NCBI GenBank assembly: GCA_021823385.1
Contig: JAKAOC010000025.1
Coordinates: 1 to 11,379, forward strand
Length of the DNA: 11,379 nucleotides
Origin: Actinomycetes bacterium
GTDB lineage: Bacteria > Actinomycetota > Acidimicrobiia > Acidimicrobiales > Acidimicrobiaceae
Direction of reading: 5' to 3'
Shown piece after piece: positions 6,390 through 11,379 of this stretch. A program made the position numbers and the translations under genes. Below the pieces are notes generated by a model. It searched no databases. It was not told the origin of the DNA and saw only the letters and a program-made list of their open reading frames with translations. How positions within the stretch are numbered: the first letter of the stretch is position 1; every line of letters begins with the position of its first letter.

Positions 6390-7208
6390 GTGACCCAGCT
6401 CCTGCCGAGCGCCGCTCCGTGGGTGGTGATCCCGACTTACAACGAAGCAGGCAACATAGCCAATGCCGTCAAGCGCATTCGCAAGGCGGTGCCTGCAGCC
6501 CATGTTCTTGTCGTCGACGACTCCTCTCCGGATGGCACCGCCCACATCGTCGAGGCGCTCGCCGAAGGCGACGCAATGATCAGCGTCGTGCTGAGGCCGG
6601 CCAAGTCCGGACTCGGCTCGGCGTACCGCGCCGGCTTTGCCAAAGGGATGGCCGAGGGCGCAACCGCCTTGATAGAGATGGACGCCGACCTGAGCCATGA
6701 GCCCGAGGCCCTTCCCGAGCTGCTGGCAGCGCTCGACGGCGGCGCCGACCTGGCCATCGGATCACGATACGTGCCCGGTGGCGCATCTCCGGGCCTGACG
6801 GCGGGAAGGCTCGCCCTTTCCCGGGGCGGCAACATTTACGCCAAGTTTGTCCTGGGACTCCCGGTGATGGACGCCACTTCGGGCTTCCGGGCCTACCGCC
6901 CCACCCTTCTGGGGGCAATCGACCTCTCCTCGGTGAGCGCCGACGGATACGGCTTCCAGATCGAGATGGTGTTCCGCTCCACGCTGTTGGGTGCTCGCAT
7001 CAAAGAGGTGCCGATCATCTTCAACCAGCGGGTCGAGGGCGTGTCCAAGATGTCAACCGACATCGTCAGGGAGGCGATGCTGCTGTGCACCGTATGGGGC
7101 GCTCAGCGCAGGATACGTCAGCTCCGCGGCAAGGGCAGGGATTTCGTCCCGTACCACAAATCTGACGGCGGAATGGCAAGCGCCGTTCTGCAGGCTTTGC
7201 GTTCCTAG
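6390..7208 (+). CDS. GT2 glycosyltransferase, polyprenol-phosphate mannose synthase (DPM1/Ppm1-like)
   Basis: A 272-residue family-2 glycosyltransferase. Motifs in order: VVIPTYNEAGNI (12-23), VVDDSSPDGT (41-50), the metal-binding DxD in EMDADLSHEP (Asp98, Asp100), GSRYVPGG (124-131), SRGGNIYA, TSGFRAYR (163-170), DGYGFQIEM (185-193), and EVPIIFNQRVEGVSKM (206-221). This set is characteristic of DPM1-type enzymes, which transfer mannose from GDP-mannose to polyprenyl phosphate at the inner face of the membrane; the lipid-linked mannose then feeds protein O-mannosylation or lipoglycan synthesis in actinomycetes. There is no C-terminal membrane domain, so it is the stand-alone catalytic form. 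A polyprenyl-phosphate glucose synthase is a less likely alternative. It starts with GTG after a strong AGGAGG and is followed 16 nt later by the dUTPase gene, presumably in one transcript. Confidence 0.9.
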   Translation: MTQLLPSAAPWVVIPTYNEAGNIANAVKRIRKAVPAAHVLVVDDSSPDGTAHIVEALAEGDAMISVVLRPAKSGLGSAYRAGFAKGMAEGATALIEMDADLSHEPEALPELLAALDGGADLAIGSRYVPGGASPGLTAGRLALSRGGNIYAKFVLGLPVMDATSGFRAYRPTLLGAIDLSSVSADGYGFQIEMVFRSTLLGARIKEVPIIFNQRVEGVSKMSTDIVREAMLLCTVWGAQRRIRQLRGKGRDFVPYHKSDGGMASAVLQALRS

Positions 7209-7224
7209 GCGCCGGGGAGCGGGC

Positions 7225-7662
7225 GTGCTGGAAGTCAAGTTCACAAGGATCAGCGCGACGGCCACGGTGCCGGCCTATGCGCGCCCGGGGGATGCCGCGT
7301 GCGACCTGGTGGCTGCCGAGGCGGCCAAGATCGGGCCTCTGGGACGGGCAACAGTGGGAACCGGGATCGCCGTCGAGATCCCGCCCGGGTTCGCGGGATT
7401 CGTTCTGCCACGTTCCGGACTGGCATCCCGGCACGGTCTCACCTTGGCCAATGCGCCGGGCCTAATCGACTCGGGCTACCGAGGCGAGTTGAAGGTTGCG
7501 CTGCTCAATGCCGACCCGGAGCAGCCTTTCCTGGTGTCACCGGGTGACCGCATCGCCCAGTTCCTGGTCCTGCCGGTTCCGGTCATCGCCTGGGTCGAGG
7601 CGCAAAGCCTCTCCGACAGCGGCAGGGGAGAAGGCGGCTTCGGATCCACGGGAGTCAGCTGA
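7225..7662 (+). CDS. dut: Deoxyuridine 5'-triphosphate nucleotidohydrolase (trimeric dUTPase)
   Basis: A 145-residue enzyme hydrolysing dUTP to dUMP and pyrophosphate, keeping uracil out of DNA and supplying dUMP for thymidylate synthesis. All five family motifs are present: I PGDAACDL (21-28), II PRSGLA (62-67), III GLIDSGYRGELKV (79-91, catalytic Asp82 and uracil-stacking Tyr85), IV PGDRIAQFLVLPV (106-118), and V RGEGGFGSTG (134-143), the Phe-containing flexible arm that closes the active site. Motif I has ACDL where AGYDL or AGVDL is more usual. The reading frame stays open upstream to 6991, inside the previous gene; I chose GTG 7225 because the family N-terminus fits there, GGGGAG lies 5 nt upstream, and it clears the preceding gene. 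Probably in an operon with the glycosyltransferase. Confidence 0.95.
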   Translation: MLEVKFTRISATATVPAYARPGDAACDLVAAEAAKIGPLGRATVGTGIAVEIPPGFAGFVLPRSGLASRHGLTLANAPGLIDSGYRGELKVALLNADPEQPFLVSPGDRIAQFLVLPVPVIAWVEAQSLSDSGRGEGGFGSTGVS

Positions 7663-7718
7663 GCGGAGTTTGCCGGCCCTCCGCAAAGAGGTCATATTGG
7701 CCAGCGGGCGCGTTGCCG

Positions 7719-7735
7719 TGCGGCATTATGCCGCA
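7719..7735. promoter_or_regulatory. 17-bp perfect palindrome upstream of the WS/DGAT gene, candidate operator
   Basis: TGCGGCATTATGCCGCA is an odd-length palindrome with 8-bp arms around one central T. It lies 38 nt before the WS/DGAT start and 57 nt after the dut stop. The shape suits a dimeric repressor better than an RNA hairpin, because the loop would be only one base. The nearby TetR protein is a possible but unproven partner; I see no second copy in the window. Confidence 0.4.
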
Positions 7736-7737
7736 TA

Positions 7738-7753
7738 GCCCGCGCGGGCGATT
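7738..7753 (+). terminator. Possible intrinsic terminator of the mannosyltransferase-dut transcript
   Basis: GCCCGCGCGGGC (7738-7749) is a perfect 12-bp palindrome followed by GATTTT. It may form a small G/C stem with a short T-run, ending the upstream transcript. It lies 10 nt before the WS/DGAT ribosome binding site, so a downstream promoter would have to overlap it. Confidence 0.3.
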
Positions 7754-7772
7754 TTAAGGCCTGGAGGTAGGC

Positions 7773-9212
7773 ATGGGCGCAGAGGTTGAGCAAGAGGGCG
7801 CTCGGGCCATGGAGAGGATGAGCGGCCTCGACACCGGCTTTTATTATTTCGACTCGCCGGGCATGCACCTGCATATTGGCGCCGTCCTGATCTTTTCCAA
7901 GGCCGGATTGGCAGGGCGGGATCCCCTGGAGGCGACCAGAGCGCGAATTGCGGCCCGGATCGGACGCATGGAGCGGTTCATGCAGCGAGTGGCTGAGGTT
8001 CCTTTCGGCCTGGCGGAGCCTTATTGGGTGGACGACGTCGGCTTCAGCCTCGACCGCCATCTGCATCTCGCCGAATGCGACCATCCGTTCAGCATCGGCG
8101 AGCTGGTGGAGATGGCGGGGGAGTCGATCTCGGTTCCCCTCGACAAGGCCCACGCGCTCTGGGAGATCACGGTCGTGCCGGAAGTGGACGGGGACCGCTT
8201 CGCGCTGATGGCCAAGATACATCACGTTCTTTTGGACGGGGTGTTGGGGATCGAGGTGCTTGCGCAGCTCTTCGACGTTACCCCGGACACTACCGACGAC
8301 GAAGCCGAACTGTCCGGGCAGCGCCGGGCGGCAGCGCCGCCCGGGCTGTCCGAGTTGCTGAAAGAGCTTGGCGACTCGGTCATTAGCAAGGTGAAGGAAG
8401 CGCCTGTCGATTTCGGGAGGTTGGCCGCCTTGGCAAAGGATTGGCTCCGGTTCTCCCTAGAAGATCCAGGCGCGAAGGGGCTGAAACCGCTATTCGGCGC
8501 CCCGCGAACGCCTATCAACGGGACTCTCGGCACCAAGCGGCTTACCGCCGTTTTGAGAGTGCCGCTGGCCGAGGTGGAGTCCCTGGCCACGCGGGCGGGA
8601 GTGCGCATGAACGACGTGGTCCTGTGGGCCGTCTCCACCGGGCTGGCGCGATATCTCGCGGCGCGAGGGTGGGAGGGCGAGGAGGACCTGGTGGCGATGA
8701 TGCCCATGGCCCATTCGAGCCGGCGTCCCGGCGCGGGCTCGAACCAGGTGACGGCGCTCTTTGTCTCCCTCTGCAACACCGTTCCCGATGCACTCGGGCG
8801 GTTGAGGGCCATTGCGGATGCCACCTCGGCCGCGAAGCGCTTTCACCGGGAAGCCCAGCTGGCGGATTTCGTGGAGATGACAAAATACGTTCCCCCGCTG
8901 GTCACCTGGGCATTGTCACGCGCTTTGCACGAGGCCAGGGCCTTCGAGGTGCTTCCCCCTGCGTTCAACCTGCTGGTGACCACGGTTCGCGGCATAGATT
9001 TTCCGCTTTACTTCGCAGGATCGGAACTGCTGGAGGTGATCCCCTTCGGCCCGTTGGCGGAGTCGGCCGGGCTGAATGTGACCGCCGTCAGCTACAACGG
9101 CACCCTCGAGGTAGGCCTTGCGGGGGAGGATCGCCTGGTCTCCGGGCTGGCCGAATTGCCAGGACTGCTGGAGGCGGCTTTCGCTGCGCTCGCTGAGGCC
9201 CTGGAGGCCTGA
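7773..9212 (+). CDS. Wax ester synthase/diacylglycerol acyltransferase (WS/DGAT family)
   Basis: A 479-residue acyl-CoA-dependent acyltransferase making triacylglycerol or wax esters for storage, usually membrane- or lipid-droplet-associated. The N-terminal motif MSGLDTGFYYFDSPGMHLHIGAV (split here at residues 16-30 and 31-38) is typical. The catalytic motif is HHVLLDG (150-156), with His151 and Asp155-Gly156; the third position is Val where Ala is common. PLDKAHALWE (122-131), MNDVVLWAVSTGLARYL (279-295), the PMAHSSRRPGAGSNQVT region, and PFGPLAESAGLNVTAVSYNG (424-443) complete the family pattern. The segment usually reading NVPGP is TVRGI here (404-408), so this is a divergent member. ATG 7773 has GGAGGT 4 nt upstream; ATG 7809 fits the common family start (MERMSGLD), but the ribosome site favours 7773. 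The nearby acyl-CoA synthetase could supply substrate. Confidence 0.9.
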   Translation: MGAEVEQEGARAMERMSGLDTGFYYFDSPGMHLHIGAVLIFSKAGLAGRDPLEATRARIAARIGRMERFMQRVAEVPFGLAEPYWVDDVGFSLDRHLHLAECDHPFSIGELVEMAGESISVPLDKAHALWEITVVPEVDGDRFALMAKIHHVLLDGVLGIEVLAQLFDVTPDTTDDEAELSGQRRAAAPPGLSELLKELGDSVISKVKEAPVDFGRLAALAKDWLRFSLEDPGAKGLKPLFGAPRTPINGTLGTKRLTAVLRVPLAEVESLATRAGVRMNDVVLWAVSTGLARYLAARGWEGEEDLVAMMPMAHSSRRPGAGSNQVTALFVSLCNTVPDALGRLRAIADATSAAKRFHREAQLADFVEMTKYVPPLVTWALSRALHEARAFEVLPPAFNLLVTTVRGIDFPLYFAGSELLEVIPFGPLAESAGLNVTAVSYNGTLEVGLAGEDRLVSGLAELPGLLEAAFAALAEALEA

Positions 9213-9220
9213 CCGGCGGT

Positions 9221-9250
9221 GATCAGCATCGGGTTGCCGCGATGCTGATC
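9221..9250 (+). terminator. Perfect 11-bp hairpin after the WS/DGAT gene
   Basis: GATCAGCATCG (9221-9231) and CGATGCTGATC (9240-9250) are exact inverted copies around an 8-nt loop, starting 8 nt after the stop codon. It probably ends or protects the WS/DGAT transcript. The T-rich stretch is not directly adjacent, so efficient intrinsic termination is uncertain. Confidence 0.5.
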
Positions 9251-9269
9251 GGTCCCCGGCGGAGGCCTT

Positions 9270-9275
9270 TATAAT
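9270..9275 (+). promoter_or_regulatory. -10 promoter element of tRNA-Gly
   Basis: A consensus TATAAT lies 13 nt before the first base of the mature tRNA, which fits a start site about 6-7 nt upstream of the tRNA. No good -35 hexamer is seen; TGATCG at 9246-9251 (18-nt spacing) is the nearest weak candidate and falls within the hairpin arm. Confidence 0.6.
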
Positions 9276-9288
9276 GGACTTCGCAAAC

Positions 9289-9364
9289 GCGGACGTGGCT
9301 CAGCTGGTAGAGCATCACCTTGCCAAGGTGAGGGTCGCGGGTTCGAATCCCGTCGTCCGCTCCA
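9289..9364 (+). tRNA. tRNA-Gly (anticodon GCC)
   Basis: A complete 76-nt cloverleaf can be drawn. Acceptor GCGGACG (9289-9295) pairs with CGTCCGC (9354-9360). The D stem is GCTC/GAGC. The anticodon stem TCACC/GGTGA encloses the loop TTGCCAA with anticodon GCC at 9322-9324. The T stem GCGGG/CCCGT encloses TTCGAAT, with one G-T pair. The discriminator base is T, and CCA (9362-9364) is encoded. It reads glycine codons GGC and GGT. It is preceded by TATAAT and followed by a large nested hairpin. Confidence 0.96.
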
Positions 9365-9385
9365 AGGGTTACATACAAAACTGAC

Positions 9386-9437
9386 GAGGTCACACCTACA
9401 AAAGTGCATCACCAGAATGCACCATGGGTGTGACCTT
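9386..9437 (+). repeat. Nested inverted repeat between tRNA-Gly and the insertion sequence
   Basis: Outer arms AGGTCACACC (9387-9396) and GGTGTGACCT (9427-9436) pair perfectly and extend outward to CGA/TCG if one base bulges. Inner arms GTGCAT (9404-9409) and ATGCAC (9417-9422) pair around CACCAGA. The result is a two-storey hairpin with an internal loop. It starts 22 nt after the tRNA and is followed by TCGTGTTTTA, so it may be the tRNA terminator. It might also be the trace of another mobile element. Confidence 0.55.
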
Positions 9438-9440
9438 CGT

Positions 9441-9448
9441 GTTTTACC
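9441..9448. repeat. Possible left copy of an 8-bp target-site duplication
   Basis: GTTTTACC directly abuts the outer left end of the IS. The partner at 11330-11337 is GATTAACC (6 of 8 identical). Eight bp is the usual duplication length for ISL3. The mismatches make this tentative. Confidence 0.35.
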
Positions 9449-9471
9449 GGTTCTTCAGCTTTTAGCGGGGT
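9449..9471 (+). repeat. IS left terminal repeat, outer copy
   Basis: This 23-bp repeat starts GGTTCTTCAGC and ends TTTTAGCGGGGT. It is identical to 9688-9710 and matches the inverted right end at 22 of 23 positions, with T instead of C at position 3. Confidence 0.9.
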
Positions 9472-9687
9472 GGTTCCCGCTTTGCCAGGGCCGGCCTACA
9501 GGAGAGTGGTCTTATCGCGACGGGGTTCCCTATTTTGGACGCCAGCCGTTAACAATCTGGATCCACCGGGAGGTGCCCAAACCTCCTCGGGCGACGGGAT
9601 GGGTGCCGCTCAACTCGTAGGGGGAGTTCGCGTCAGGTTTTTTTGTTCCCGACCTCGCCGGCGTGGAATCTATTGGCGAGGGAATCG
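9472..9687 (+). other. Non-coding segment between the two left-end copies of the IS
   Basis: This 216-nt stretch has no credible gene; a 67-codon ORF (9417-9620) starts outside the IS and reads through the repeat. It holds TCCCGCTTTG (9475-9484), repeated in inverted form inside the right end (11272-11281). A hairpin GGAGGT/ACCTCC lies at 9569-9586, a run of seven T at 9638-9644, and CCTCGCC/GGCGAGG at 9653-9659 and 9675-9681. The T-run with nearby stems could block transcription entering the IS from outside. Confidence 0.5.
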
Positions 9688-9710
9688 GGTTCTTCAGCTT
9701 TTAGCGGGGT
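9688..9710 (+). repeat. IS left terminal repeat, inner copy
   Basis: A perfect 23-of-23 direct repeat of the outer left end, placed 239 bp further in and 81 nt before the transposase start. Its outer flank (GGGAATCG) does not match the right flank, so a duplication of target is seen only for the outer copy. It may be the ancestral end, an internal transposase-binding site, or the scar of a nested insertion. Confidence 0.9.
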
Positions 9711-9791
9711 CTGAGGCTCTGGGACAGCCGGCCCGGTAATGAAGTCCATCTGGGAAGAGGAGCGACGGGGGAGCCTGTAGCTTCTCAAGCT

Positions 9792-11114
9792 GTGAAGAAA
9801 TACAAAGCCTTTACGAGTTCCCCCGTCCTTTTCGATCCTAACGACATCTGCAACGCCGTCGTCGGACTGAAGGGCACCAGAGTCCTTCACTACCAACGCC
9901 AGGGGCCCATGGCCGAGATCGGCATCGAGCAGACAATCGGCGAGGTCCTCTGCCCCAAGTGCCAATCGGTCGCCAGGGTGAAGGACCGCCCCTGGGTGAT
10001 CTATGTGGATCTGCCCTTCGGAGGCACCCCGGTCAGGATCGCCTGGAGAAAGCACCGCATGATCTGCGTGGAGTCATCCTGTGGACAGGGGAGCTGGACA
10101 CTTGGCGATCACCGCATAGCCGCCGCCAGGAGCCTGCTCACCACCCGTGCCGCCAAGTGGGCCACCAGACAGGTCGGGGGAGGCAGAACCGTCACCGAGG
10201 TGGCCGCGGAGCTTGGCTGTGACTGGGGGGTGGTGAACCGGGCGGTCAACACCTACGGCAAGGCGCTCCTGGACGCGGACAAGAAGCGGGTGGGGGATAC
10301 CACCGCCATCGGCTTTGACGAGACCCTGTTCATGCGAAAGGGCAAGTACCGCACCCAGCACTGGTGCACGACGGTGTGCGACGTGGCCGCGGCGAAGCTG
10401 ATCGAGGTGGTCAAGACCCGGGACTTCACCAAGGTGGCCGCCTGGGTGAAGGAGAGGCCCAAGAGCTTCAGGGAGGGGATCGAGGTGGGGACCCTGGACA
10501 TGTCCAACACCTATGCCGCGGTCTTTTCCGTCACCCTGCCCCAGGCCGTTCAAGTGGTGGACAGGTTCCATGTCGTAAAGGCCGCCAACTCCATGCTCGA
10601 TGCCATCCGCCGCCGCACCCAGCGCGAGACCACCGGCCACCGGGGACACAAAGAGGATCCTCTCTACAAGTCAAGGAAGCTGCTGGTCATGAGAGAGCGG
10701 GACCTGGACGAGGCGACCGCCGCGCGCCTCGCGTCCCTGCTTGAGCTGGGGGACCCGACAGCGGAGGTGGCCCTGGCCTACCGGGTGAAGGAGGCCCTGG
10801 CGGAGTTCTACGAGCTGGACTCGCCCGAGGAGGCGCGTGAGCGCTTGACCGAGATCGTCGCGCGCTCCAGCTCCCCCGTCAACTCTCCCGAACTGCAAAA
10901 GCTCGGGCGTACGCTGAAGCGCTGGTTCGAAAAGATCATGGCTTACCACCACACCCATCTCACCAACGGCCCCACCGAAGGCCTAAATAACCTGCTCAAG
11001 AGGGTAAAAAGGGTCGCCTTCGGATTTTCAAATTTCGAGAACTACCGCATCCGCGCTCTTCTTTACGCCGGCAAGCCCAACTGGAGGGTACTGGATTCCA
11101 TCGTGGTGGAATAA
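9792..11114 (+). CDS. ISL3-family transposase
   Basis: A 440-residue DDE transposase that cuts and joins the IS ends. The N-terminal zinc finger is Cys54-x2-Cys57 and Cys92-x4-Cys97 (VLCPKCQS ... RMICVESSCG). A helix-turn-helix follows at about 133-156 (TVTEVAAELGCDWGVVNRAV). The catalytic acids are Asp176 (AIGFDETLF), Asp236 (GTLDMSNTY) and Glu396 (NGPTEGLNNLLKRVKR). VVDRFHVVK (255-263) is also typical of the family. The frame is uninterrupted and the length is normal, so the enzyme is probably active. The start is GTG at 9792; no good ribosome binding site lies close to it (GGGGGAG is 17 nt upstream), so translation may be weak or start elsewhere. Confidence 0.95.
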   Translation: MKKYKAFTSSPVLFDPNDICNAVVGLKGTRVLHYQRQGPMAEIGIEQTIGEVLCPKCQSVARVKDRPWVIYVDLPFGGTPVRIAWRKHRMICVESSCGQGSWTLGDHRIAAARSLLTTRAAKWATRQVGGGRTVTEVAAELGCDWGVVNRAVNTYGKALLDADKKRVGDTTAIGFDETLFMRKGKYRTQHWCTTVCDVAAAKLIEVVKTRDFTKVAAWVKERPKSFREGIEVGTLDMSNTYAAVFSVTLPQAVQVVDRFHVVKAANSMLDAIRRRTQRETTGHRGHKEDPLYKSRKLLVMRERDLDEATAARLASLLELGDPTAEVALAYRVKEALAEFYELDSPEEARERLTEIVARSSSPVNSPELQKLGRTLKRWFEKIMAYHHTHLTNGPTEGLNNLLKRVKRVAFGFSNFENYRIRALLYAGKPNWRVLDSIVVE

Positions 11115-11306
11115 CCCGGCCCGAGACGCAGGCTCCCCAGCGACACAACCCTGACTACTGCACCGGTGGTCTTGGTTCCGGCTTGCCCGAGAGAGCTGCG
11201 TTCGCACCCTGGGCGCACACAGCAACCGAGCATTTCGCACGTGAGTCAAGAGGGAACCGGTTCGAGCTTCTCAAAGCGGGATCGCGCGTCAGGAAATGCG
11301 CACCCC
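11115..11306 (+). other. Non-coding 3' part of the IS
   Basis: These 192 nt between the transposase stop and the right terminal repeat hold no credible gene. Two short repeats tie it to the left side: CAAAGCGGGA (11272-11281), the inverse of 9475-9484, and AGCTTCTCAA (11265-11274), a direct copy of 9779-9788 just before the transposase start. GAACCGGTTC (11254-11263) is a 10-bp palindrome. These may be subterminal transposase contacts. Confidence 0.5.
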
Positions 11307-11329
11307 ACCCCGCTAAAAGCTGAAGAGCC
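11307..11329 (-). repeat. IS right terminal repeat
   Basis: Read on the minus strand it begins GGCTCTTCAGC and ends TTTTAGCGGGGT, matching the left ends at 22 of 23 positions in inverted orientation. GGCTCTTC is the standard ISL3 start, so the single difference at position 3 is in the two left copies. Confidence 0.9.
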
Positions 11330-11337
11330 GATTAACC
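11330..11337. repeat. Possible right copy of the target-site duplication
   Basis: GATTAACC directly follows the right terminal repeat and matches the left flank GTTTTACC at 6 of 8 positions. The remaining bases to the window edge (11338-11379) show no recognisable gene. Confidence 0.35.
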
Positions 11338-11379
11338 GGCCCTCGGGGTGATGTCAAGGAGAAGTCTCGGAACGGGGTA

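Larger units (their letters stand above)
9449..11329 (+). mobile_element. ISL3-family insertion sequence, apparently complete
   Basis: A transposase gene of the ISL3 family is flanked by 23-bp terminal repeats. The left end (9449-9471) and the inverted right end (11307-11329) differ at one base of 23, and the right end starts with GGCTCTTC, the hallmark of ISL3 ends. The outermost limits give 1881 bp. A second perfect copy of the left end at 9688-9710 gives an alternative element of 1642 bp, nearer the usual size of the family. The outer 8-bp flanks are GTTTTACC (left) and GATTAACC (right), matching at 6 of 8 positions, which suggests a decayed 8-bp target duplication for the longer form. The element lies 85 bp downstream of tRNA-Gly. 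Confidence 0.88.

Noticed and set aside
4109..6700. Long plus-strand open frames of 383 and 479 codons opposite the acyl-CoA synthetase and oligoribonuclease genes
   Set aside because: They are antisense shadows typical of GC-rich DNA; the minus-strand frames carry every expected catalytic motif.
6991..7224. An N-terminal extension of the dUTPase frame into the glycosyltransferase gene
   Set aside because: The extension has low-complexity Ser/Arg/Cys content, the upstream gene is clearly coding in another frame, and the family N-terminus starts at 7225.
9289..9364. The tRNA-Gly gene as attachment site of an integrative element
   Set aside because: No repeat of the tRNA 3' end and no integrase gene are in the window; the adjacent element is a DDE-type IS, which does not use tRNA att sites.
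9417..9739. ORFs of 67 and 89 codons at the left end of the IS
   Set aside because: They read through the terminal repeat and non-coding leader; the shared VLQLLAG peptide is only the translated repeat.
9449..11329. The 23-bp repeats as a CRISPR-like array
   Set aside because: There are only three copies, one inverted, at irregular spacing, and they are explained as ISL3 ends.

Overview
The window is GC-rich, and its genes are tightly packed on both strands. The gene content suggests a high-GC actinomycete-like bacterium: a polyprenol-phosphate-mannose-synthase-like glycosyltransferase, a wax ester synthase/diacylglycerol acyltransferase (WS/DGAT), oligoribonuclease, GTG starts and a TetR regulator. 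That placement rests on gene families only; no phylogenetic marker is present.

Layout. (1) Positions 1-270 (minus) hold the N-terminus of a secreted lipoprotein, probably an oligopeptide-type ABC transporter binding protein, running off the left edge. A 550-nt gap without a convincing gene follows, with several inverted repeats. (2) A 1-Cys peroxiredoxin of the Prx6 type (minus) diverges from a zinc-type cation diffusion facilitator (plus). The latter ends tail-to-tail with a TetR regulator (minus). (3) A minus-strand series runs from 6352 down to 2569: oligoribonuclease, acyl-CoA synthetase, a small membrane protein of unknown function with four clustered cysteines, then the TetR gene. (4) Head-to-head with oligoribonuclease, a plus-strand series runs rightward: GT2 polyprenol-phosphate mannosyltransferase-like protein, trimeric dUTPase, WS/DGAT, then tRNA-Gly(GCC). 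(5) From 9449 to 11329 lies an ISL3-family insertion sequence with an apparently intact transposase. It has 23-bp terminal repeats and an extra perfect copy of the left end 239 bp inside.

How the genes may work together. The acyl-CoA synthetase could supply acyl-CoA to the WS/DGAT for neutral-lipid storage, and the nearby TetR protein could be a lipid-responsive regulator. The two enzymes lie on opposite strands about 2 kb apart, so this link is inference. Peroxiredoxin and metal exporter fit oxidative and metal stress defence. Orn and dUTPase are housekeeping nucleotide-metabolism enzymes.

I found no CRISPR array, toxin-antitoxin pair, phage module or clearly new multi-gene system. The best leads are the duplicated IS left end, the nested hairpin between tRNA-Gly and the IS, the cysteine-cluster membrane protein, and a set of palindromes between genes.
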